From JBBRHQ01 sp963815645 (GTDB lineage Bacteria; Actinomycetota; Thermoleophilia; Solirubrobacterales; 70-9): 64,000 nucleotides of DNA. Positions 46,027-55,700 of this stretch are shown piece by piece (positions within the stretch are counted from its first letter, which is position 1; each line of letters opens with the position of its first letter). The DNA is taken from positions 2,356,001 through 2,420,000 of the forward strand of contig CAWFHL010000001.1 in NCBI GenBank assembly GCA_963815645.1, read 5' to 3'. A program made the translations under genes and the position numbers. Below the pieces are notes generated by a model. That model ran no database searches. It was given only the letters and a program-made list of their open reading frames with translations, and was not told the origin of the DNA.

Positions 46027-47040
46027 ATGCGGGCGATGATCCTCGCGGCCGGGCTGGGGACCCGGCTGCGCCCGATCACCTACGACCGGCCGAAGCCGAT
46101 GGTGCCGGTGCTCAACCGCCCGGTGATGGAGCACATCGCCGTGCTTCTCGCCGGTCACGGCTTCTGCGAAGTGATCGCCAACCTGCACTGGTTCCCGGAG
46201 CTGATCCGCGGCCACTTCGGCGACGGCTCGAAGTTCGGGATAGACCTCTCCTACAGCGAGGAGGAGCAACTGCTCGGCACCGCGGGCGGCGTTGGCCGAG
46301 CCGCGGAATTCCTCGGCGACTCCTTCCTGGTGATCTCCGGCGACGCGCTCACCGACATCGACCTGGCGGCGATGCGGGAGTTCCACCGCTCACACGACGG
46401 GATTGCCACCCTCGCCACCAAGCGGGTCGCCGACACCACCCAGTTCGGGGTCGTGATCCTCTCCTCCGACGGCCGCGTCCAGGGCTTCCAGGAGAAGCCC
46501 GCCGCCGCGGAGGCGCTCTCGGACCTGGCCAACTGCGGCATCTACATGTTCGACGCCGAGATCTTCGATCACTTCCCGGGCGAGGGCGAGCGCAGCAAGC
46601 TCGCGGGGCCGGACGATCCCCCGGGGTTCGCGGACTGGGCGATGGACGTCTTCCCCTCGCTGCTCGAGTCCGGCGCCCCTTTCTACTCCCACGAGATCGA
46701 CGCCTACTGGAACGACATCGGCAACCTCGACGAGCTGCGGCAGGGCAGCATCGACGCGCTGACCGGTGAGGTCGAGGTCGATGCCGGCGCGCCCGTGGTC
46801 TCCGCCGGAGTCCGCGCCGCGAGCGATCTCGCCGGGGCAGAGGTCGAGGCCCCGGTGCTGGTCGGCGCCGGGGTCGAGCTTGGGCCCGGAGTCCGGATCG
46901 ACGGCCCGGCGGTGATCGGAGACGGCTCGCGGGTCGGCGAGGGCGCGAGGATCAGCAACTCGATCATCCTCCCCGGCGCGCAGCTGGCCGGGGGCGCGAT
47001 CCTGGTCGACGCGATCCTCGGGGCCACCCTCAGCACCTGA
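46027..47040 (+). CDS. NDP-sugar pyrophosphorylase (mannose-1-phosphate guanylyltransferase-like)
   Basis: 337-aa nucleotidyltransferase with left-handed beta-helix end. AMILAAGLGTRLRPITYDRPKPMVPVLNRP is the nucleotide-binding signature; FLVISGDALTDIDL carries the metal-binding Asp; GFQEKPAAAEALSDLANCGIYMFD and AYWNDIGNLDELRQGSIDAL are typical. The C-terminal repeats (APVLVGAGVELGPGVRIDGPAVIGDGSRVGEGARISNSIILPG) form hexapeptide coils. It is a paralogue of the gene at 41618 but is intact here. GDP-mannose or dTDP/UDP-glucose synthesis is likely; the sugar is not decided by sequence. Confidence 0.88.
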   Translation: MRAMILAAGLGTRLRPITYDRPKPMVPVLNRPVMEHIAVLLAGHGFCEVIANLHWFPELIRGHFGDGSKFGIDLSYSEEEQLLGTAGGVGRAAEFLGDSFLVISGDALTDIDLAAMREFHRSHDGIATLATKRVADTTQFGVVILSSDGRVQGFQEKPAAAEALSDLANCGIYMFDAEIFDHFPGEGERSKLAGPDDPPGFADWAMDVFPSLLESGAPFYSHEIDAYWNDIGNLDELRQGSIDALTGEVEVDAGAPVVSAGVRAASDLAGAEVEAPVLVGAGVELGPGVRIDGPAVIGDGSRVGEGARISNSIILPGAQLAGGAILVDAILGATLST

Positions 47041-47046
47041 CCCGGG

Positions 47047-47089
47047 GTGGGACCTTTGAGCCGCGGTATGCGCGGTTGAAAGGTCCCAC
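47047..47089 (+). terminator. Large perfect hairpin after the pyrophosphorylase gene
   Basis: GTGGGACCTTT (47047-47057) pairs perfectly with AAAGGTCCCAC (47079-47089); inside, CCGCG (47061-47065) pairs with CGCGG (47071-47075) around a GTATG loop. There is no U tract. It lies 6 bp after the stop codon, so a terminator or 3'-end stabiliser is the simplest reading. Confidence 0.6.
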
Positions 47090-47151
47090 GTCCCGAACCT
47101 TGACGATCTGCGCGCGCTGGGTGCGCCTCGGGGCGCAATCCTCCGCCGCCG

Positions 47152-47775
47152 ATGGAGGCCGCCGCTTTGATCGCCAGGTTGCTGACGCCGCCGCTCTGCG
47201 TCGCCTGTCCCTCGGCTTGCGAGGCGGATGCCGTGCTCTGTCCCGGCTGCGCGCGAGCCCTCGCCGCCTCCGGGTCGCTGTACGGCAGCCCCGCGGCGGG
47301 AGTCGAGCTCGGCTTCGCCGCCGCCCCTCACGACGGGGTCGCCCGGGAGCTGGTCAGAGCCCTGAAGTTCGGGCGGATGAGGGCGGTGGCCGGCCCGATC
47401 GCGGCGCGGATCGCCGCGCTGGCGCCGCCCGGCGCCCTCTCGGGAACCCTGGTCCCCGTGCCGGCGGCGCCGCTGCGATTGCGCTGGCGCGGCTTTGACC
47501 CCGCCAGCGAGATCGCGCTCGAGCTCGGCGCCCGGACCGGCCTGCCAGTCTCCGAGTGCCTGCGCCGCCGCGGCCTGCGGCGCCAGGTGGGGCGGGTCCG
47601 CAGCGAGAGGATTGCCCGGCCGCCCCGGATCGAAGCGCGCGGCGCGGCGCCCGCCCACGCGGTGCTGGTCGACGACGTCGTGACCACCGGGGCGACGCTG
47701 GGCTCATGCGCCAGGGCGCTGCGACGCGCCGGGACCGGCTCGGTGACAGCGGTCAGCTTCGCGCGGCGGCTCTGA
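47152..47775 (+). CDS. ComF-family phosphoribosyltransferase-like protein
   Basis: 207-aa protein. The N-terminal zinc-finger-like CVACPSACEADAVLCPGCARAL is followed by a type I phosphoribosyltransferase domain with the PRPP loop AVLVDDVVTTGATLGSCARAL. PVPAAPLRLRWRGFDPASEIALELG is the usual ComF segment. ComF proteins take part in DNA uptake in competent bacteria, but many non-competent bacteria have homologues (also called GntX-like), so a competence role is not assured. ATG 47152 is chosen. No other com genes are in the window. Confidence 0.88.
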   Translation: MEAAALIARLLTPPLCVACPSACEADAVLCPGCARALAASGSLYGSPAAGVELGFAAAPHDGVARELVRALKFGRMRAVAGPIAARIAALAPPGALSGTLVPVPAAPLRLRWRGFDPASEIALELGARTGLPVSECLRRRGLRRQVGRVRSERIARPPRIEARGAAPAHAVLVDDVVTTGATLGSCARALRRAGTGSVTAVSFARRL

Positions 47776-47839
47776 GTGCCCTTGCCCGCGCCGCCGGCTG
47801 TCCGTAGAATTTCCCCAAGCGGAGAACGAAGGAGGCATC

Positions 47840-48193
47840 GTGCGGATCGAGATACGCGGCCGTAACGTCGAGGTCACCGATGAGCTGCGCGAGCACGTGA
47901 CCAAGCGCTTCGCCCGGGTCGGCAAGCAGGTATCCGAGCTGGCCACGCTCGACGTCGAGCTCTCCGAGGAGCGCAACCCGTCGATCGCCGACAGCCAGGT
48001 CGCCGAGGCCACCCTGCGGCTCAAAGGGGTGACCTTGCGCGCCAGCGAGTCCTCGCCGGAGATGATGCACACGATCCACGAGCTGGCCGAGGACTTCCGC
48101 CGCCAGGTGAAGAAGCACCGCGAGCTGCGGCGCAAGCGAAGCCGCACCCGCCGGGCCGTCGGGCGCCTCAGAGGACGCTCCGCCGAGTCCTGA
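47840..48193 (+). CDS. hpf: Ribosome hibernation-promoting factor, short form
   Basis: 117-aa HPF/RaiA-domain protein: MRIEIRGRNVEVTDELREHVTKRFARVGK and the SSPEMMHTIHELAEDFRRQVKKHREL helix give the beta-alpha-beta-beta-beta-alpha fold that sits in the decoding centre of idle ribosomes. The dimerising C-terminal domain of long HPF is missing; instead there is a very basic tail (RRKRSRTRRAVGRLRGRS). GTG 47840 has a strong AAGGAGG (47829-47835), and TAGAAT (about 47804-47809) may be a -10 box. It lies directly upstream of secA, a common order. Confidence 0.92.
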   Translation: MRIEIRGRNVEVTDELREHVTKRFARVGKQVSELATLDVELSEERNPSIADSQVAEATLRLKGVTLRASESSPEMMHTIHELAEDFRRQVKKHRELRRKRSRTRRAVGRLRGRSAES

Positions 48194-48230
48194 GGGGCGC
48201 CTCCTGGGCAGGCAGCTAATCTAGTCCGCG

Positions 48231-51083
48231 ATGGCGAAGAGTGTGATCGATCGCGCCCTGCGAGTGGGCGAGGGGCGAAAGTTCCGCGCCTACGAGAAGC
48301 GGGTCGACGCGATCAACAGGATCGAGCCCGAGATGGAGCTGCTGGAGGACTCCGAGCTGCGCAGGGAGGCCGACCGGCTGCGCGAGCGCGCCCGCAACGG
48401 CGAAGCGCTCGACGATCTCCTGCCGGAGGCCTTTGCGCTGACCCGGGAGGCGGCGCGCCGGACGATCGGCCAGCGTCACTACGACGTGCAGCTGATCGGC
48501 GGCATGGTGCTTCACGACGGGGCGATCGCCGAGATGAAGACCGGCGAGGGCAAGACGCTGACCGCGACCCTCGCGGTCTTCCTCAACACGCTCAGCGGCG
48601 ACAGTGTCCACCTGGTAACCGTCAACGACTACCTCGCCCGTCGTGACGCCGAGTGGATGGGGCCGATCTACGAGGCGCTCGGAGTGAGCGTCTCGGCGAT
48701 CCAGGAGGGCGACGATCACGAGACCCGGCAGCGCAAGTACGCCGGCGACGTCACCTACGGGACCAACTCGGAATTCGGCTTCGACTACCTGCGAGACAAC
48801 ATGGCGGCGGCGCTCGAGCACTGCGTGCAGCGCGGTCACCACTTCGCGATAGTCGACGAGGTCGACAACATCCTGATCGACGAGGCGCGGACCCCGCTGA
48901 TCATCTCCGGCGCCCCCGAGCAGGCGGCGGAGACCTACTACACCTTCGCCCGCCTGGCCAAGCAGCTGACCGGCGTCCCGGCCAAGGACAAGCTGCGCTC
49001 GATGGGGGAGTCGAAGGACACCTCGGAGGCCGAGTACGACTACGAGTACGACGAGAAGCACAAGACCGTCGCCCCGACCGAAGCCGGGGTACAGCGCACT
49101 GAGGAGTTCATCGGGGTCGATCACCTCTACCTCGGCGAGCACGGCTCGCTCGTCAACCACCTGATTCAATCGCTGAAGGCGGAGTCCCTGTACAAGCGCG
49201 ACAAGGAATACGCGGTCGTCGAGGGCGAGGTGATGATCATCGACGAGCACACGGGCCGCATCCTCGAGGGCAGGCGTTGGTCGGAGGGTCTGCACCAGGC
49301 GGTCGAGGCCAAGGAGGGCGTCGCGATCCGCGAGGAGAACCAGACGCTGGCGACGATCACCCTGCAGAACTTCTTCCGCCTCTACGACAAGCTCTCGGGG
49401 ATGACCGGCACGGCGCTGACCGAGGCGACCGAGTTCATGAAGATCTACAAGATCCCCGTGGTCGACATCCCGACCAACCGGCCGATGGTCCGCGGCGACC
49501 ACAACGACCAGATCTTCAAGACCAAGAACGGCAAGTGGGAGGCTGTGATCGGGGAGATCACCGAGCGCCACGAGCGGGGCCAGCCGATCCTGGTGGGCAC
49601 CGTCTCGGTCGAGGTATCCGAAATGATCTCGGAAGAGCTCCGCCGCCGCGGCATCGAGCTGGTTGTGCTGAACGCAAAGCCGGAGCACGCCCAGCGGGAG
49701 GGCGAGACGATCGCCCAGGCGGGCCGCAAAGGCGCGGTGACGATCGCCACCAACATGGCGGGACGCGGTGTTGACATCAAGCTCGGCGGCGATCCGGAGG
49801 GGATGGCCAGGCTGGAGCTGGCGAAGAAGGGAGTCACACCCGGCGACCAGGGCTACGAGGAGGCGCTGGCTGCCAAGGCCGAGGAGCTGAGGCCGGGGAT
49901 CGAGGCCGAGGCAGAGGAGGTTTGCGAGCTCGGCGGGCTGTTCATCTGCGGCACCGAGCGCCACGAATCGCGGCGGATCGACAACCAGCTGCGCGGTCGC
50001 TCCGGCCGCCAGGGCGACCCGGGGGAGTCCCGTTTCTTCCTCTCCGCCGAGGACGACGTGATCCGGCTCTTCGCCGGCGACCGCATCTACAAGATCCTCG
50101 ACCGCCTGGGGCCGGTCGACGAGGAGGGCAAGGAGATGCCGCTGGAGGCGAAGATGCTGACCCGGACGGTCGAGAACGCCCAGAAAAAGGTCGAGGAGCA
50201 GAACTTCCTGATCCGAAAGCGGGTGCTCGAGTACGACGACGTGATGAACGAGCAGCGCCGAGTGGTCTACAGGTACCGGCACGAGATCCTCGAGGGGCGC
50301 GACATCTCCGATGTCGCCCGCGAGGAGCTGGGCGGCGTGATCGAGCGCCTGGTCGAGGAGTACACGCCCGGAGACGTCCTCGAGGACTGGGACATGCCGG
50401 AGCTGGAGACGCAGCTTCGCCAGATCTGGCCGGTGAAGCTTGATATCGGGGGGATGGCGCCGGAGGCTGTCGAGCGCGAGAAGCTCTCCGACGAGTTGAT
50501 CGAGGACGCCGAGGACGCCTACGAGGAGCGCGAGGAGCAATTCGGCGACGAGTTGATGCGCTACCTCGAGCGCTCCATCCTGCTACAGGTGATCGACAAC
50601 CGCTGGCGCGAGCACCTCTACGACATGGACTACCTACGCGAGGGGATCCACCTCCGTGGCTTCGCCCAGATAGATCCGCTGGTCGCCTACAAGAACGAGG
50701 GCTTCGGGATGTTCGAGGAGCTGATGCACTCGATCTGGGAGGAGTTCAGCCGGCTGATCTTCCAGGTCGAGGTCGACATCGCCCCGGCCGAGGCTGAGCA
50801 GGCTTTCGCCCCGGCCGCCGGGCCCGCGGCCCTCGACTACTCGGGCGGCACCCTGGAGGCGCAGCCCTCGGCGCTGACCGAGGTGGCGGCGGCCTCGGGT
50901 CCGGTGGGAACGCCGGGCATTCCGGGGGTCACCGGTGGCGCCCATCCGGCGCTTCCCGAAGCGCCCCAGAACGGCGACGAACTGATCGAGACCAAGGTCA
51001 ACACCGAGCAGGAGAACATCGGCCGCAACGACCCCTGCTGGTGCGGTTCGGGCAAGAAGTTCAAGAAGTGTCACGGGGCCTAG
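48231..51083 (+). CDS. secA: Preprotein translocase ATPase SecA
   Basis: 950-aa motor of the Sec pathway. NBD1 Walker A is EMKTGEGKTLTATLAVFLN; Walker B/DEAD-like is AIVDEVDNILIDEARTPLIISG; NBD2 has ATNMAGRGVDIKLGGDP and the arginine-finger region LRGRSGRQGDPGESRFFLS. The helical scaffold domain follows (RKRVLEYDDVMNEQRRVVY). The C-terminal linker is Pro/Gly-rich and ends in the zinc motif NDPCWCGSGKKFKKCHG, which binds SecB or ribosomes. TAATCT lies 8 nt before ATG 48231 with no Shine-Dalgarno, so it may be leaderless. Confidence 0.98.
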   Translation: MAKSVIDRALRVGEGRKFRAYEKRVDAINRIEPEMELLEDSELRREADRLRERARNGEALDDLLPEAFALTREAARRTIGQRHYDVQLIGGMVLHDGAIAEMKTGEGKTLTATLAVFLNTLSGDSVHLVTVNDYLARRDAEWMGPIYEALGVSVSAIQEGDDHETRQRKYAGDVTYGTNSEFGFDYLRDNMAAALEHCVQRGHHFAIVDEVDNILIDEARTPLIISGAPEQAAETYYTFARLAKQLTGVPAKDKLRSMGESKDTSEAEYDYEYDEKHKTVAPTEAGVQRTEEFIGVDHLYLGEHGSLVNHLIQSLKAESLYKRDKEYAVVEGEVMIIDEHTGRILEGRRWSEGLHQAVEAKEGVAIREENQTLATITLQNFFRLYDKLSGMTGTALTEATEFMKIYKIPVVDIPTNRPMVRGDHNDQIFKTKNGKWEAVIGEITERHERGQPILVGTVSVEVSEMISEELRRRGIELVVLNAKPEHAQREGETIAQAGRKGAVTIATNMAGRGVDIKLGGDPEGMARLELAKKGVTPGDQGYEEALAAKAEELRPGIEAEAEEVCELGGLFICGTERHESRRIDNQLRGRSGRQGDPGESRFFLSAEDDVIRLFAGDRIYKILDRLGPVDEEGKEMPLEAKMLTRTVENAQKKVEEQNFLIRKRVLEYDDVMNEQRRVVYRYRHEILEGRDISDVAREELGGVIERLVEEYTPGDVLEDWDMPELETQLRQIWPVKLDIGGMAPEAVEREKLSDELIEDAEDAYEEREEQFGDELMRYLERSILLQVIDNRWREHLYDMDYLREGIHLRGFAQIDPLVAYKNEGFGMFEELMHSIWEEFSRLIFQVEVDIAPAEAEQAFAPAAGPAALDYSGGTLEAQPSALTEVAAASGPVGTPGIPGVTGGAHPALPEAPQNGDELIETKVNTEQENIGRNDPCWCGSGKKFKKCHGA

Positions 51084-51088
51084 CCCCG
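51074..51088 (+). terminator. Small hairpin on the secA stop codon
   Basis: CGGGGC and GCCCCG form a 6-bp stem with a CTA loop; the secA TAG lies in it. No U tract follows. It may end or attenuate secA transcription; weak evidence. Confidence 0.3.
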
Positions 51089-51096
51089 CTGACGGC

Positions 51097-51444
51097 TTGA
51101 AGCGTCCCGACCCCGTCCGTGAGTTCATCCGCGCCTTCAACGAGCGCGATCTCGACGCCTTCGTCGGCGTCCTTCACCCTCAGGTTGAGATCCATGCCGC
51201 CCGCGGGCTGCGGCGGGGGATCGAGGCGGCGCGAATCTGGGCGACCCGTGCTCCTGGCGGCGTCCAGCAGACGATCATCCTCGACGAGCTCTGGGAGGAG
51301 CCCGGCCGGGCGCTCGCCCACGTCACGAGGCGCTGGCACTGGGACGAGGACGGCTCGCCGGCGGGCGAGGACGAGCTCGCCTGGGTCTTCGAGCTCCGCG
51401 ACGGGCTGATCTCCTCCTGGCGCTCGTTCGAGGAGCGACCCTAA
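51097..51444 (+). CDS. SnoaL/NTF2-like small protein
   Basis: 115-aa cone-fold protein: VREFIRAFNERDLDAFVGVLHPQVEIHAARGLRRGIEAARIWATR, then WVFELRDGLISSWRSFEE, the usual SnoaL-like beginning and end. Such proteins range from polyketide cyclases and isomerases to ligand-binding proteins. No clear catalytic Asp/His pair is evident. TTG 51097 is chosen from the first in-frame start after secA, giving MKRPDPVREFI. It lies between secA and prfB with no obvious functional link. Confidence 0.75.
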   Translation: MKRPDPVREFIRAFNERDLDAFVGVLHPQVEIHAARGLRRGIEAARIWATRAPGGVQQTIILDELWEEPGRALAHVTRRWHWDEDGSPAGEDELAWVFELRDGLISSWRSFEERP

Positions 51445-51485
51445 CGGCCCGGGGGCGGATGAGCCTCGGCGGCTAAGCTGCCGCC

Positions 51486-52605
51486 ATGGCCGAGACCGCG
51501 TCCACCGAGTCGCTCCCCGCGCGGTTGGCCGAGATCCGCGAGCAGCTGTCCCTGCTCTCGGACTACCTTTGACCCGGCCTCGCTCGAGCAGGAGGTCGGC
51601 CGCCTCGAGGCCGATATGCAGCGGCCTGGCTTCTGGGACGATCAGGAAGCCGCCGCCACGACGTCCGCCGCGCAGGCGCGGGCCCAGCGCCGGCTGAAGA
51701 CCTTCCGCGAGCTGGAGTCCGACGCCGCCGATCTCGACGAGCTGGCCGAGATTGCCGCATCCGATCAGGAGATGGCCTCCGAGCTCTCGGCCCAGCTCGA
51801 CTCGGTCGAGCGGCGCCTGGCCGAGCTGGAGGAGGCGCGCCTGTTCAGCGGCCCCTACGACGCCCGCGACGCCGTGGTCACTGTCCACGCCGGCGCCGGC
51901 GGCACCGATTCCCAAGACTGGGCCGAGATGCTGCTGCGCATGTACCTCCGCTGGGCCGAGCGGCGCGGCTTCGAGGTCGCGATGAAGGAGGCCTCCGAGG
52001 GCGAGGAGGCGGGGCTGAAGTCAGCGACCTTCCTCGCCCGGGGCGAGAACGCCTATGGCCTATTCGCCGCCGAGCGCGGCGTCCACCGGCTGGTCCGGAT
52101 CTCACCGTTCGACTCCTCCGCCCGCCGCCACACGAGCTTCGCCCAGGTCGACGTCGCGCCCCTGGTCGACGAGGACGTCGAGGTCGAGATCGACGATTCC
52201 GAGATCCGGGTCGATACCTACCGGGCTTCGGGCGCCGGAGGTCAGCACGTCAACAAGACCGACTCTGCGGTGCGGATCACCCACATCCCGACGGGCGTCG
52301 TCGTCCAGTGCCAGAACGAGCGGTCCCAGACCCAGAACAAGGCCGTGGCGATGCAGTTCCTGCGCTCGAAGCTGATCGAGATCGAGGAGCGAAAGCGCGC
52401 TGAAGAGCTCGCCAAAGTGCGCGGCGAGGTGAAGGACGTGGCCTGGGGGTCGCAGATCCGCAGCTATTTCCTGCACCCGGACCAGCGTGTCAAGGACCAT
52501 CGCACCGGACACGAGTCCGGCGACACCGAGCGCGTCCTCGACGGCGACATCGACGACTTCATCCGCGATTACCTCAACAAGACCGCGGCTTCATCGGCGG
52601 GATAG
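51486..52605 (+). CDS. prfB: Peptide chain release factor 2, with programmed +1 frameshift
   Basis: Class I release factor for UGA/UAA. The zero frame (51486-51569) encodes 28 residues ending DYL and meets TGA at 51570-51572; shifting +1 after CTT gives DPASLEQEVGRLEADMQRPGFW and runs to 52605, total 372 aa. The anticodon-like SPF motif (VRISPFDSSARRHTSF) marks RF2, and GGQ is in ASGAGGQHVNKTDSAVRITH. The CTTTGAC site is the classic autoregulatory recoding site: low RF2 slows termination at the in-frame UGA and favours the shift. ATG 51486 lies 6 nt after TAAGCT, so it may be leaderless. Confidence 0.96.
51567..51573 (+). promoter_or_regulatory. prfB: prfB recoding site CTTTGAC
   Basis: CTT TGA C in the zero frame, identical to the E. 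coli slip site. The usual AGGGGG-like spur 3 nt upstream is not seen here (TCGGACTAC), so stimulation may be weaker or use another element. Confidence 0.93.
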
Positions 52606-52712
52606 AGGGCGGGACCGGGACGGCGGCCGCTCGGAACAGCGCAAACTCGTCCTAATTTGGCACGTTTGCGAAGCAAGTTTGGGCTGGCGCCAGGCGTCGT
52701 TTACCCGAGCGG

Positions 52713-55700
52713 ATGAGGCCCTCCCGACGAATGATCGCGTCGTTCCTGCTGGTCCTGATCGCGGCCGTTGCCGTGGTCGCGGTGCGGCAGGGCAGCACCG
52801 CCTCGGCTGCCGATCCATGCGCCCCTCCGGTGACCAACCAGGTCGCCTGCGAGAACACCAAGCCGGGCGATCCCCCCTCCGATTGGCAGATCAACGGGGT
52901 TGGAGACAGCTCCATCCAGGGATTCGCCACCTCGATGAGCGTCAATCTCGGCCAGACGGTCAACTTCAAGATCAAGACCCCGGCGAGCTCCTACCACATC
53001 GACATCCTCCGGCTCGGCTACTACAACGGCGACGGCGCCCGCAAAATCGCCTCCAACATCCAGCCCTCGGCGAGCCTGCCGCAGACCCAGCCGGCCTGCC
53101 AGACGACCAGCTCCACCGGCCTGGTCGACTGCGGCAACTGGAAGGTCTCCGCCTCCTGGACGGTCCCGAACAACGCCGTCTCTGGCCTCTACATAGCCCA
53201 CCTGGTCCGCAACGACACCGGCGGCGAGAGCCAGATCTTCTTCGTCGTGCGCGATGACTCCAGCCATTCGGATGTCGTGCTGAAGACCGCCGACGCGACC
53301 TGGCAGGCCTACAACGCCTACGGGGGCAACAGCCTCTACTCCTGCACCGTCTCCTGCCCGCCCGGGAACCCCGGCGGCTACAAGGCTGCATACGCGGTCT
53401 CCTACAACCGCCCCTTCGACGGGACTCTGGCCACCGACAACGGGATGTCGGACCCGTTCTACTCCGAGTACCAGATGATCCGCTTCCTGGAGCGCAATGG
53501 CTACGACCTCAGCTACGTCGCCCAGAAGGACGTCGACTCCAACGGGACATTGCTCCAGAACCACAAGACGTTCATCTCCAGCGGCCACGACGAGTACTGG
53601 GCCGCAGGCGAGCGCCAGAGCGTCGAGGCGGCGCGCAACGCCGGGGTCAACCTCGCCTTCTTCAGCGGCAACGAGCTGTTCTGGAAGACGCGCTGGACCC
53701 CGAGCTCTGCCGACGGGACCAGTACGCCCTATCGCACCCTGGTCGACTACAAGGACACCCACTTCGACGCGCCGGTCGATCCGTCCTACCCGCCGGTCAC
53801 GACCCCGACCTGGCGCGATCCGCGCTACAGCCCGCCGGGCGACGCCGGCCGCCCCGAGAACAGCCTCAGCGGTCAGATCTTCCTGGTCAACGCGGGCACT
53901 TCGGATATCAAGGTGCCGTCCACCTTCAGCAAGCTCCGCTTCTGGCGGAACACCGCCGTCTCCACCCTGACCTCGGGTCAGACCCTGACCCTGGGGGCGG
54001 GCACCGGCACCCTGGGCTACGAGTGGGACGTCGACCCTGACAACGGCTTCCGTCCCGCTGGGCGCTTCCCGCTCTCCTCGACTACGGTCAGTGGCCTGCA
54101 GACGTTCACCGACTATGGCACCGGGGTCGCAGACAACACCACCGCCTCGCACAGCCTCTCCCTCTACCGCGCCCCGAGCGGCGCCCTGGTCTTCGGCGCC
54201 GGCACCGTGCAGTGGTCATGGGGGCTCGACATAACCAACGCCTGGAACAGCGGCGCCACCAACCCCGACGCCACCCACACCGACGCCAACATGCAGCAGG
54301 CCACGGTCAACCTGCTGGCCGACATGGGTGCCCAGCCGGCGACCCTGCAGTCCGGGCTCGTCGGCACCCCCAAGTCGACCGACACGACGGCGCCCACCGC
54401 GGCCATCAGCTCGCCCTCGTCGGGGGCCTCGCTCACCGACGGCAACACCGTCACCGTCTCCGGAACGGCCGCGGACACCGGCGGGGGCAACGTCGCCGCG
54501 GTCGAGGTCTCCACCGACGGGGGCTCGACCTGGCACACCGCGAACGGGACCAGCTCCTGGACCTACTCGTGGAACGTCCACGGCGGCCCCTCGACCACGG
54601 TCAAGGCCCGGGCCATCGATGACTCCGGCAACATCGGCAACGCCACCGCGGGCACGCCGGTCACCGTCAACTGCCCATGCACGGTCTTCGGCGGCACCGT
54701 CCCCGGGACCACGGACTCGGGTGACAACGGCTCGCTCGAGGTAGGGGTGAAGTTCCGCAGCGACCTCCCGGGGACGATCAGCGGCGTCCGCTTCTACAAG
54801 AGCGCCAAGAACACCGGCACCCACGTCGGCAGCCTCTGGAAGGCCGACGGCACCCTGCTGGCGCAGGCGACCTTCAGCGGCGAGACCGCCAGCGGCTGGC
54901 AGAAGGTCAACTTCTCCAGCCCGGTGACGATCCAGCCGAACACCACCTACGTGGCGGGCTACTTCGCACCCAACGGGCATTACTCCGCCCAGGAGTGGGC
55001 GCTAAACCATCCGCCAGCGACCGGGCCCGACAACCTCGACGCCCCGCCGCTGCACGTCCTGCCCGATTCCAGCAGCGGCGGCAACGGGCTCTACCAGTAC
55101 GACTCGAGCCCCGTCTTCCCGACCAACACCTACCAGTCCGAGAACTACTGGGTCGACGTGCAGTTCAACCCCTCGACACCGGCCCAGGCTCCGGGGCAGG
55201 TGACCAACGTCAGCGCCACCGCCGGAGTCGGGCAGGCGACCGTCAACTGGACGCCGCCGGCCAACGACGGCGGCAGCGCGATCACCAGCTACCGGATCAC
55301 CCCCTACATCGGCGCCAACGCCCAGACGCCGACCACGGTCAGCGCCCCGGCGACCTCGAAGACGATCACCGGCCTCACCGGCGGCACGACCTACACCTTC
55401 AAGGTCGCCGCGATCAACAGCGTCGGGGCCGGGCCGGACTCGGCGGCCTCGAATCCGGTGACGCCGACCTCGGCGACCGCCCCGGGAGTGCCGACCGGAG
55501 TCAGCGCCGCGGCAGGGGGCAACCAGGCCACCGTCAACTGGACGCCGCCGGCCAACGACGGCGGCAGCCCGATCACCAGCTACCGGATAACGCCGTATAT
55601 CGGCTCCAACGCCCAGACGCCCTCGACCGCGGCGTCGACGGCGACCTCGGCGACGATCACCGGCCTCACCGGCGGCACGACCTACACCTTCACGGTGACC

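Noticed and set aside
48216..50540. 774-codon minus-strand frame opposite secA
   Set aside because: Shadow of secA: no motif, composition typical of antisense frames.
51570..51572. In-frame TGA in prfB as nonsense mutation or selenocysteine codon
   Set aside because: CTTTGAC is the classic RF2 +1 recoding site and the downstream frame completes RF2 exactly.
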